Assembly (NCBI GenBank): GCA_017464285.1 | Contig: JAFUDT010000008.1 | Coordinates: 1 to 43,892 of the forward strand | Origin: Bacteroidales bacterium | GTDB taxonomy: Bacteria > Bacteroidota > Bacteroidia > Bacteroidales > UBA1402 | Length of the DNA stretch: 43,892 bases | Direction of reading: 5' to 3' | In this document: positions 1 through 7,676 of the stretch, piece after piece | How the letters are laid out: each line of letters starts with the position of its first letter | Numbering within the stretch: the first letter of the stretch is position 1 | Made by a program: the position numbers and the translations under genes | Notes under the pieces: generated by a model | What the model saw: only the letters and a program-made list of their open reading frames with translations | Databases searched by the model: none | What the model was told of the DNA's origin: nothing

Positions 1-1
1 C

Positions 2-1318
2 TACCGCTACCGACCACAGCAGGGACTCAGCGTCTCGGGACAGGTCTTCCCTATGAAAGGGAATCGTAGAACCCGGGAAAGACAGTTGCAACAAGGCATG
101 GAGATAGAAGCCCTTATCGGCATCGACAGCTTCGCCATCGAGGGTTCGGTACTGACGAATGACAGAGGGGAATTCGCTTTCAACCCGCCTGATTTCGAGG
201 GGACTGGCCATCTATTACTAACCACCCGTCCAATTAAGGACACCACCAAAGTGAAACCCAGGAATTTCATTAAGAGAATCATACATTATTATCAAGAGAG
301 TCTCTTGGGGTACGACAAAGGGGATTTCTTCAATTACGAAACGGATGTTGACGGCTATTGGGCCAATTTTTATCTTCCCTTGAAAGAAGGCTGGCAGCCC
401 CATGTCAGATTGCTTTCCTACTATGAGACTCATCCCCGGGAATATAGAAGCGAGGAGAGCGTCGCCCAGGCCATTGGACTGACCCTGGCCACAGTTGGCG
501 CAGGCAGCGAAGCCTATAACCTTACTTTGAAAGATGTGGATATAGAGGGTAAGCGGACCCTGAGAAGAATGGATCTCAGTCTGCCGGCCATCCGACTGGA
601 TGCCCGCGATGAAATGAATCTCCAACTGGATCTGGGCATGTTCTATGGATTGTACGATACCCTGTTTATAGACTACTGTGCCTTGATGAGACATGGAATC
701 CGAGGTAGAGGCATCAGGGTTACCAATTTTGAAAAAACGAGGGAGAATATAGGCTCCAGCCCTTTTTCTATCAAGGTGACTGGCGATAACTACGGAGGTT
801 TCCGCCCGGAAGATATCGCTTACTTCATGCGACACAACATAAAAGACCGCGATATACATATTAATGTCATTAACTTCGGCGATCCCGACTCAGTCAAATT
901 TGTCGGATTTGTCTTTCTTGAAATGATGCGCAGCATCAACATCTATTCGGACAAAACATCCCGGCAACTGCTCGACCTGGAACTCATGCGCGATGCCTAT
1001 ACCGACAACTATGTGTTGCACAACGAACTCTATCAGGACGAGGCACGCGACTGGCTTCCCATTCCGCGTAGCGGGCGCAGCATGCGCATTAGGGGATTCT
1101 CCCGTCCGGCCGAATTCTATAGCCCCGACTACAGCAAACGGACTCTTCAGGACGCTCCCAAGGACTATCGCCGCACGCTCTACTGGAATCCGGATGTCCG
1201 CACCGACAGCCAGGGACGCGCCCGCATTGAGCTCTACAACAATTCCACTGCGCGGCACCTGGTCGTCTCGGCCGAAGGCCTCACCCCCGACGGCCAGCCG
1301 GTGGTGCTCAAACAGTGA
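2..1318 (+). CDS. MG2-type large envelope protein, C-terminal part (5' cut by window edge)
   Basis: The reading frame is open from base 2, so the start lies upstream; 438 residues are visible. They align along their whole length with the C-terminal half of the protein at 2120-5014: both have an Ig-like stretch ending in PDFEG, then GKR-(T/H)-(L/V)-RR, then DEMN-QLDLGM and RHG-RG, and both end in DYRRTLYWNP followed by SAEGLTPDGQPVVLKQ. The full-length paralogue carries a signal peptide and an MG2 (macroglobulin-like) domain, so this one probably does too, but that part is outside the window. Proteins of this kind are common in Bacteroidetes envelopes and their role is poorly defined. The first in-frame ATG at 53 is internal, because homology to the paralogue continues upstream of it. 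The stop overlaps no other gene; the next start is about 38 bases downstream. Confidence 0.85.
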   Translation, partial: YRYRPQQGLSVSGQVFPMKGNRRTRERQLQQGMEIEALIGIDSFAIEGSVLTNDRGEFAFNPPDFEGTGHLLLTTRPIKDTTKVKPRNFIKRIIHYYQESLLGYDKGDFFNYETDVDGYWANFYLPLKEGWQPHVRLLSYYETHPREYRSEESVAQAIGLTLATVGAGSEAYNLTLKDVDIEGKRTLRRMDLSLPAIRLDARDEMNLQLDLGMFYGLYDTLFIDYCALMRHGIRGRGIRVTNFEKTRENIGSSPFSIKVTGDNYGGFRPEDIAYFMRHNIKDRDIHINVINFGDPDSVKFVGFVFLEMMRSINIYSDKTSRQLLDLELMRDAYTDNYVLHNELYQDEARDWLPIPRSGRSMRIRGFSRPAEFYSPDYSKRTLQDAPKDYRRTLYWNPDVRTDSQGRARIELYNNSTARHLVVSAEGLTPDGQPVVLKQ

Positions 1319-1356
1319 TAGTTCCTAAGAGTATTTTAAACCAATTAAACAAAGTG

Positions 1357-2097
1357 ATGATGAAGAAAAACGTTTTCAAAACAGTGATGCTGTCGGCTTT
1401 TTTCATGGTGGCAGCTTGTTCAATCGATACAGGGGAGAGCTTATTGCAAATGCCTGAAAATCATGATGGACAAACAGAAAAAGAGCAATTGCAAGTTCAA
1501 ATTAGAGAAATGGCTGAGCAGTACGGGGTAATTGTCGGCTTTAATGAAGAGCGCTGGCAGAAAAAACTGCCGTCGATTGTGGACATTCGTCATGCCATAG
1601 TAGAGCATGTGGAAAGGATTTCTTCCCGAGATTCTATTCCTATGGCCAAAAGAAGAATCTCATCTTTGGATTACTATTCACTGAAAAGAATCAAAACACG
1701 AATGGAGATTCATGCGCCTGTAAGTGGTGACTTCACTTGCATAGGGACTCTCTATGTGAATTTGATAGATATGTATCCAGAAGCTTATGCCTATAGTACT
1801 GCATATCGACATTTTGATGTTGACGCAACTGTTTATTGGACTGATGGAGGATCTTCACAACCTAATTCTGTACTCCTCACAGCCACCATTTTTCCAGTTG
1901 ATTTGGGTTTTTACGAATATGGTTATACCATTTCTGTCAGCCAACAAAGTTGTTCAAATGCGGTTTTTTATGGTTTACATCATAGCTTCATCGCAAGTTG
2001 TACCCTATCATCAGGAGCAGTGATGCATATAGAGTATTTCGGCAATCCAGGAGTAGGAGTCATTTCCATTGGGAACAGTAGTATATACTCAAATTGA
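1357..2097 (+). CDS. small putative lipoprotein, function unknown
   Basis: 246 residues from the ATG at 1357. A GTG at 1315 in the same frame would overlap the previous stop and put a long tail before the signal peptide, so I prefer 1357 (or the next codon, ATG 1360). The N-terminus is a lipoprotein signal: MMKKN, a hydrophobic core, then VAAC with the lipidated Cys at residue 21. The body has a polar helical stretch, then a Tyr/Ser-rich C-terminal half that looks like beta strands. I recognise no family. It sits between two paralogous MG2-type genes, 22 bases ahead of the second, and probably shares their transcript. Its DNA is visibly AT-richer than both neighbours, which suggests a separate origin or relaxed codon selection. 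Confidence 0.7.
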   Translation: MMKKNVFKTVMLSAFFMVAACSIDTGESLLQMPENHDGQTEKEQLQVQIREMAEQYGVIVGFNEERWQKKLPSIVDIRHAIVEHVERISSRDSIPMAKRRISSLDYYSLKRIKTRMEIHAPVSGDFTCIGTLYVNLIDMYPEAYAYSTAYRHFDVDATVYWTDGGSSQPNSVLLTATIFPVDLGFYEYGYTISVSQQSCSNAVFYGLHHSFIASCTLSSGAVMHIEYFGNPGVGVISIGNSSIYSN

Positions 2098-2119
2098 CGG
2101 AAAGCATACAAACTGAATC

Positions 2120-5014
2120 ATGAGTTTTTCACCTAAAACACATATAAAAGTTGCCTGCTTGACATCGTTCTTGATATTAAGTCTATTCCAGGTTACTACT
2201 TTAGCATCAGATGTGAAGCACGTCGAGATGAATAATAAGGAGCAGTATTACTCTGATGCGATGGAATTGTCTGCTTTTGACCGCCTTTTGTCGTTCGTGC
2301 AGAACATCGAGGCCTTCAACCGCATCATGCCCCAGGAGAAGGTTTATCTGCACTTCGATAACACATCGTACTATATCGGTGAGACCATTTGGTTTAATGC
2401 TTATGTGGTACGTGCCGACAGCTTGCTTCCCCATCCGATGAGCGGCATCCTTCGCGTAGAACTCGTCAATCAGGAAGGAATCGTGCTCGACAGTCGCAAA
2501 TTGCGGATCACCGACGGTCGCTGTCATGGAGAGTTTCCCCTTAGGGAAAACTATTACGCAGGCTTCTACGAAGTGAGGGCCTACACCCAATATATGCTAA
2601 ATTTCGGCATTGTGGATCTGCCTCACGAAAAAGAGGTGTCGGCCTTTTTCTTCGACAAAGACTACTGCGACCGCTTCTTTGAGGAACACGCGACGATGTT
2701 CTCCCGCGTCTTTCCCGTTTACAACGCTCCGAAGAAAGCAGGCAACTACAAGGAACTCCTAATGCAGAAACGCCCCTACGCTACCGAACGCTACTATGCA
2801 GACAAGAAGAAGAGGAAGGAGGATATTACTGTGTCGTTCTATCCCGAAGGAGGTAATCTGGTGGAAAACCTGACCTCGCATGTGGCTTTCGAAGTCCGCG
2901 GCAGTGATGGACAGTATTTGAACGTGAAAGGTCGGATTGTGGACCGCCGCGGAAAGCCCGTATGTTCGTTTGTCACAATGCACCGGGGGAAAGGGGATTT
3001 CTATGTCACACCGGGTGAGAAAGAACGATTGAAAGCTGAATTCAACTATAAAGGCACACAATACAGTTTCGATCTTCCCCGTCCTCTCAAGAAGGGTTAT
3101 GTTTTGGCCATAGAAAACAGTCCCAAACAAGTACTTGCCAGAGTTTTCAGGAACACTGCCACGGAAGGAGAGCCGCTGGGCTTGACTGTCATGTGTCGGG
3201 GGCAGCTGGTGTTGTTTGACAAGGTGGCCATGGACAGTGCCGACTATGTGACAGTGAAGATTAACCCCAATCTGTTGCCCACAGGTGTTAACCAGATTAC
3301 CCTTTTTGACGCGCATGGACGGATTCATGGAGAACGACTTTTCTTTGTCAACCATAGGGAGTACGAGCAGCAAGAACTCCGACTGGAGAGTCGCAGTAGA
3401 GGCTACCGGCCTTTTGAGAAAATCGTTCTGGAGTTTGAGTCGAAGATACCTTTCTCCCTAAGTGTCTGCGACCGCCGCAGTAGAGAAAAGAACTATACCG
3501 ATGAAGACATGGTCTCCAATCTACTATTGGCGAGTGACTTGTATGGGTTTATAGAAATGCCTGAATACTATTTCGGGAAAGACAGCCGTAAGCTCCGTCA
3601 TGAACTGGAACTGCTCACCCTGGTGCAAGGCTGGCGACGCTACAACTGGCCTGATATGGCTGGAGTTGAGTCCTTCAAGCCGGAGTTCAAGGTAGAACGG
3701 TCGCTCCGCATATCGGGACGCATCCATCCCCTTCAGGGGACAAAAGTCATGCGCCGCAAGCGCCTGGAATCGGGCTTGGGGATAGAGGTTTTTGCCCAGC
3801 AGTACAACAACCGATTGTCTGGCAGCGGAAATGCCGATACAGATGGTGATTTTTCGGTCAATCTTCCTGATTTCGAGGGGGATATGCTGATATTTCTTCG
3901 TGTAGTTGACAGCGCCTACAAGTTCACGGCCAAGAAAAATTATTTCTACAGTCCTGGTGGATACGGGAATGACAATAGAGAAATGTTGAAATTATTTGAC
4001 GGAGAGGACTTTACGTATGTCGGAGCAACCGGAGAAGATTATCCGGGTCATCTCCCTTACGAATTTGTCCCTATTCGGGAGAATTTCATACCGCATTTCA
4101 GAGATTATTCGTACTACGAATGCCATTCGCCGGATGCCGTGTTGGTGGAGGCCGACGAGAACGAAGATGATGAAGGGTTTTCTGCCATAAAAGCCGATGA
4201 CGAAGCCTGGCTGCTGAGCCTTCCCGAAGTTGAAGTAAGCGGCAAACGTCATGTGCGTCGCTTGGATTTCACCAAGCCGGCGCTGATACTGAACGTTCTG
4301 GACGAGATGAACCGGCAACTCGACCTGGGCATGTGTCTGGGTTATCTGCACCAGGATGTCATCGCACTGAATGCAGCCGTACGCCACGGACTTCGGGGGC
4401 CGTACTTTATGATGATGAACAAGCTTCCTTATTCCGTCCGGACAGTCTATTCGCCCGACTACGAGGAAAGAGATCATGACATTGTCTATTATATGAATCG
4501 CTATCGCGTCAAAAGAGATCCCTTCAGCAATAGAATTATTGACTTCAATCAACCTGGCTATTATCTCCATAATGTCGTTTCGAATCAATCTTCCGACGGT
4601 TTTATAAGGAACCTGTCTGAATGCACACTGGAGTATATGGACACGATGCGTATCTACACGGACAAAGATTATCGTGGCACTTACGATTTTTCGGAGGTAA
4701 AGAAGGACTACAGCGCAAGTTTCATAATCAATCTGGAGAATAAGAAAGATCCCACTCCTATCTATATCGGCCGTCAATTCAAATATCAGGGGTTTTCACA
4801 GCCGGCAGAATTCTATTCTCCCAACTACAAATGGGCCGACCTGAAACAACCTGCTCCCGATTATCGCCGTACACTATATTGGAATCCGGAGGTGAAGCCT
4901 GATAGTCTGGGGCGGGCCAGTGTCGTTTTTTACAATAGTTCTGTTGCCCGTAACCTGTTTATTTCGGCCGAAGGCCTCACCCCCGACGGCCAGCCCGTGG
5001 TGCTCAAGCAGTGA
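2120..5014 (+). CDS. large secreted envelope protein with MG2 domain
   Basis: 964 residues. A signal peptide covers about 1-29 (cut near TLA-SD). An MG2 macroglobulin-type Ig domain lies at about 73-165, recognisable by EKVYLHFDNTSYYIGETIWF. A second beta-sandwich starting VSFYPEGGNLVE lies near 235-330. A further Ig-like or carboxypeptidase-regulatory-like segment lies near 535-610. The last 300 residues are a mixed region with DEMNRQLDLGMCLG and the closing DYRRTLYWNP and SAEGLTPDGQPVVLKQ. This architecture is widespread in Bacteroidetes as large outer-membrane or periplasmic proteins of unclear role. I see no convincing TonB-dependent barrel. It is the second copy of a tandem pair (see 2-1318); its C-terminal half aligns with the first copy, and the last 30 or so coding bases are almost identical in DNA. 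Confidence 0.85.
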   Translation: MSFSPKTHIKVACLTSFLILSLFQVTTLASDVKHVEMNNKEQYYSDAMELSAFDRLLSFVQNIEAFNRIMPQEKVYLHFDNTSYYIGETIWFNAYVVRADSLLPHPMSGILRVELVNQEGIVLDSRKLRITDGRCHGEFPLRENYYAGFYEVRAYTQYMLNFGIVDLPHEKEVSAFFFDKDYCDRFFEEHATMFSRVFPVYNAPKKAGNYKELLMQKRPYATERYYADKKKRKEDITVSFYPEGGNLVENLTSHVAFEVRGSDGQYLNVKGRIVDRRGKPVCSFVTMHRGKGDFYVTPGEKERLKAEFNYKGTQYSFDLPRPLKKGYVLAIENSPKQVLARVFRNTATEGEPLGLTVMCRGQLVLFDKVAMDSADYVTVKINPNLLPTGVNQITLFDAHGRIHGERLFFVNHREYEQQELRLESRSRGYRPFEKIVLEFESKIPFSLSVCDRRSREKNYTDEDMVSNLLLASDLYGFIEMPEYYFGKDSRKLRHELELLTLVQGWRRYNWPDMAGVESFKPEFKVERSLRISGRIHPLQGTKVMRRKRLESGLGIEVFAQQYNNRLSGSGNADTDGDFSVNLPDFEGDMLIFLRVVDSAYKFTAKKNYFYSPGGYGNDNREMLKLFDGEDFTYVGATGEDYPGHLPYEFVPIRENFIPHFRDYSYYECHSPDAVLVEADENEDDEGFSAIKADDEAWLLSLPEVEVSGKRHVRRLDFTKPALILNVLDEMNRQLDLGMCLGYLHQDVIALNAAVRHGLRGPYFMMMNKLPYSVRTVYSPDYEERDHDIVYYMNRYRVKRDPFSNRIIDFNQPGYYLHNVVSNQSSDGFIRNLSECTLEYMDTMRIYTDKDYRGTYDFSEVKKDYSASFIINLENKKDPTPIYIGRQFKYQGFSQPAEFYSPNYKWADLKQPAPDYRRTLYWNPEVKPDSLGRASVVFYNSSVARNLFISAEGLTPDGQPVVLKQ

Positions 5015-5022
5015 AACAGGGC

Positions 5023-5053
5023 TTGACAGGGCGGAAGATTTGTCTTACCTTTG
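5023..5053 (+). promoter_or_regulatory. Bacteroidetes sigma-70-type promoter for the trmH-to-manA run
   Basis: TTG at 5023-5025, a 20-base spacer, then TACCTTTG at 5046-5053, a perfect match to the Bacteroidetes -7 element TAnnTTTG. Transcription would start near 5060, about 14 bases before the methyltransferase ATG at 5074. This also argues that 5074 is the true start rather than the in-frame ATG at 5011, which would lie upstream of the promoter. Confidence 0.7.
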
Positions 5054-5073
5054 CCGGAAAAGGCGAATCAGGC

Positions 5074-5613
5074 ATGAAGAAACTGAGCATCTTGGAAATG
5101 AATCGCTTGACGGAAGAGGACTTCCGGCAGTCGGCCAAGATTCCCCTGGTCGTGGTGCTCGACAATGTCCGCAGCCAGCACAATGTGGGGGCCGTCTTCC
5201 GGACGGCCGATGCCTTCCGGCTGGAAAGAATCATCCTTTGCGGCATCTGCTGCCGTCCTCCTCATCCCGAAATACACAAGACAGCTCTGGGAGCTGAGCT
5301 GAGTGTGGACTGGACGTATGAGGCCGACACCCTCCAGGCTGTCGAGACCCTGAAGCAGGAAGGCTATGTGGTCTATGCCGTGGAGCAGGTGCACGGCAGT
5401 ATTTCCTTGGACCGTTTGCAGTTGGATCCGGCCCTCAGATATGCCGTGGTGCTGGGGCATGAGGTCAAAGGGGTGCAGCAGTCGGTGGTCGATGCCTGCG
5501 ATGCCTGCGTGGAAATACCCCAGTTCGGAACCAAACACTCGCTCAATGTATCGGTGGCCTCCGGCATTGTGCAGTGGGCTTTTTTTGAACAATTGAAATC
5601 CAATATAGAATGA
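5074..5613 (+). CDS. TrmH/SpoU-family RNA 2'-O-ribose methyltransferase
   Basis: 179 residues, SPOUT (alpha/beta-knot) fold, expected to transfer methyl from S-adenosylmethionine to a ribose 2'-OH in tRNA or rRNA. All three SpoU motifs are visible: motif 1 with N31 and R43 (LDNVRSQHNVGAVFRTADAF), motif 2 as LGHEVKGV at about 127-134, and motif 3 as IPQFGTKHSLNVSVASGI at about 148-165. It is a short form lacking the N-terminal RNA-binding domain of RlmB-type enzymes, so it resembles the TrmH/TrmL-like minimal group; the target nucleotide cannot be read from sequence. The start at 5074 follows a promoter at 5023-5053. The stop overlaps the next ATG by 4 bases (ATGA), so translation is likely coupled to the aldolase-like gene. 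Confidence 0.9.
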   Translation: MKKLSILEMNRLTEEDFRQSAKIPLVVVLDNVRSQHNVGAVFRTADAFRLERIILCGICCRPPHPEIHKTALGAELSVDWTYEADTLQAVETLKQEGYVVYAVEQVHGSISLDRLQLDPALRYAVVLGHEVKGVQQSVVDACDACVEIPQFGTKHSLNVSVASGIVQWAFFEQLKSNIE

Positions 5614-6908
5614 AACAGCTAGACACCACCTTAATGCATCCGGCCGAGCAGATCAACATCATCATCGGTCGCATCTATCGCAGCGGAATGACGACGACTT
5701 CCGGCGGCAATATCTCCATCCGTGACGACAACGGAGATATCTGGGTGACTCCGTCGGCTATCGACAAAGGCACCCTGACCCCCAAGGACATTGTCTGCGT
5801 CAAGAAGGACGGGACCGTTGTCGGGCCGCATAAGCCTTCTTCGGAGTATCCTTTCCACAAGGCTATTTATGAGACCCGTCCCGAGATCAAGGCGGTCATC
5901 CATGCCCATCCGCCTGGACTGGTCGCCTTCAGCATTGCCCGTCAGATTCCCAACACGAACATCATCCCCCAGGCCAAGAATATCTGCGGCGAGATCGGAT
6001 ATGCCAAGTATGCCTGTCCGGGCAGCCAGCAGCTGGGCGATGTCATCGCGGAAGTTTTCAAAAATGAGAAGTACAAGGCCGTCATTCTGGAAAATCACGG
6101 TGTCGTATTGGGCGGAACCGACCTGATGGATGCCTACGAGCGTTTCGAGACGCTGGAATTCTGCTGCCGCACGCTGGTCAATGCCGGCCATATCGGCAAG
6201 CCCAAGTCGCTGGCAGATTCCCAGATAGCCGACTTCAATTCCTGTATTCCGCACCACATCCCCCATTATATGGATGTGAGCTATCCTTCCGACGAGCGGG
6301 CCATTCGCACGGAAATGTGCAACGTGATTCACCGTTCCTGCAATCAGGGGCTGATGATATCGACCTACGGCACCGTGTCCTGCCGCTGGCGGGGCAATGA
6401 CTTTCTCATTACGACACCCAATGTGCCGCGCTGGGACATTCAGCCTGAAGATATCGTGCAGGTGCGTGACGGCATGGCCGAGGCCGGCAAGACTCCCAGC
6501 CGCTCGGTGGCCCTGCATTACCGAATCTATCAGGAAAACCCGCATATCAATTCGATTATCTCGACACAGTCGCCCCATTTGATGGCTTTTGCCGTGACGG
6601 GCAAGAAATTCGATGTGCGTACTATTCCCGAAAGCTGGATTTTCCTGCAGGATATGCCCAACATTCCCTTCGGGGACCATTACAAATCGGTCGATAAGGT
6701 GGCGGCCATGTTTGCCAGACATCGTGCCCTGATTGTCGAAAACGACTGTGTGATTGTGACCGGCGACCGTCTGATGCAGACTTTCGATTATCTGGAAGTG
6801 GCCGAATTCAGTGCCAACTCACTGGTGATGGCCTCGGCCATCGGGCCGCTTTGTCCCATAGAGGACGACGAGATTGAGGAGCTGCGTGTGGCTTTCCATG
6901 TGAAATGA
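5610..6908 (+). CDS. two-domain class II aldolase/adducin-family protein
   Basis: 432 residues built of two tandem class II aldolase (AraD/FucA-like) domains, about 10-195 and 230-410. The family uses a Zn2+ ion held by three His to cleave or decarboxylate phosphorylated sugars. Domain 1 keeps the set: E79 (SSEYPFHKAIY), H98 and H100 (HAHPP) and H163 (ENHG). In domain 2 the aligned positions are S318-T-Q320 instead of HAH and D379 instead of His (ENDC), so it should not bind zinc and is probably structural or regulatory. The substrate is unknown; candidates are fuculose-1-phosphate-like sugars or the 3-oxo-tetronate-4-phosphate that OtnC-type relatives decarboxylate, which is notable given the DUF1537 kinase at 19541. 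It overlaps the previous gene and lplA, each by ATGA. Confidence 0.88.
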   Translation: MKQLDTTLMHPAEQINIIIGRIYRSGMTTTSGGNISIRDDNGDIWVTPSAIDKGTLTPKDIVCVKKDGTVVGPHKPSSEYPFHKAIYETRPEIKAVIHAHPPGLVAFSIARQIPNTNIIPQAKNICGEIGYAKYACPGSQQLGDVIAEVFKNEKYKAVILENHGVVLGGTDLMDAYERFETLEFCCRTLVNAGHIGKPKSLADSQIADFNSCIPHHIPHYMDVSYPSDERAIRTEMCNVIHRSCNQGLMISTYGTVSCRWRGNDFLITTPNVPRWDIQPEDIVQVRDGMAEAGKTPSRSVALHYRIYQENPHINSIISTQSPHLMAFAVTGKKFDVRTIPESWIFLQDMPNIPFGDHYKSVDKVAAMFARHRALIVENDCVIVTGDRLMQTFDYLEVAEFSANSLVMASAIGPLCPIEDDEIEELRVAFHVK

Positions 6909-7663
6909 TTGTCCTGCAGAGCCCCTTCGATCATCCCGCCTGGAACCTGGCAGCCGAGGAATACCTGCTGCACGGACAGGACAACTGCCTGTTGCTCTAT
7001 ATCAACCGGCCGTCGGTTATCCTAGGCCGTCATCAGGACCGGCAAAGCGAGGTGGACGAGGAGTGGTGCGCCGGCCACGATGTCGTGGTCGTGCGCCGCA
7101 TGTCGGGTGGGGGAGCCGTCTATCACGACCACGGCAATCTCAACTATTGCTTCGTGGCCGACCGGCAGGAGGGGCGTTCAGCCCTGGACGGCAGTTTCCT
7201 GCAGCCCGTTGTCAGTATTCTGGGCGATATGGGACTTCATGTCAGTATCGGTTCCCGCAAAGATCTGTGGATCGACGGCGCCAAAGTATCGGGGACGGCC
7301 ACTCATGTCTCCAAAAACCGCATGTTGCATCATGGTACCCTCTTGTTCGACACTGACTTGGAGGCTTTACACGGCGCGTTGAAGGCGACTGTCGCAACGT
7401 CCTCCCCGACAGCGGACCGGTCAGGATTTTCGGGATCTACCGTAACGTCCTCCGGCCGGAAAGTCGCTTCGGTCCCTTCGCCCGTGACCAATCTCTGCCA
7501 ATATCTGCCCGAAAGAGTGTCGGCAAAGAAATTTTTCAATATCTTTGTCCAGGCCTGCTGCCGGTATTGGCAGACGGATCCGGCTGCGTTGGACGCTCCG
7601 GCGCTGGAGGCTATCGGCCTTCTGGCCGGCGAACGCTATTTGTCGGAGGCCTGGAACAGATAA
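6905..7663 (+). CDS. lplA: lipoate-protein ligase
   Basis: 252 residues, biotin/lipoate protein ligase fold. It would activate lipoate with ATP and attach it to lysines on the glycine cleavage H protein and 2-oxoacid dehydrogenase E2 subunits. The signature RRMSGGGAVYHDHGNLNYCF spans about 64-83, the catalytic lysine is K127 in DGAKVSGTA, and the HHGTLLF strand follows. It is shorter than E. coli LplA; the C-terminal accessory domain seems reduced to a short helical end (near FFNIFVQACCRYW). It overlaps the aldolase-like gene by ATGA and is followed after 13 bases by the dipeptidase gene. gcvP, part of the lipoate-dependent glycine cleavage system, lies in the window on the other strand. Confidence 0.9.
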   Translation: MIVLQSPFDHPAWNLAAEEYLLHGQDNCLLLYINRPSVILGRHQDRQSEVDEEWCAGHDVVVVRRMSGGGAVYHDHGNLNYCFVADRQEGRSALDGSFLQPVVSILGDMGLHVSIGSRKDLWIDGAKVSGTATHVSKNRMLHHGTLLFDTDLEALHGALKATVATSSPTADRSGFSGSTVTSSGRKVASVPSPVTNLCQYLPERVSAKKFFNIFVQACCRYWQTDPAALDAPALEAIGLLAGERYLSEAWNR

Positions 7664-7676
7664 TATCGGATCGTCT

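Noticed and set aside
1315..1356. Upstream GTG start for the small lipoprotein
   Set aside because: It would overlap the previous stop and place 14 polar residues before the lipoprotein signal.
5631..6722. 363-codon open frame on the minus strand
   Set aside because: It is antisense to the aldolase-like gene, whose motifs are clear.
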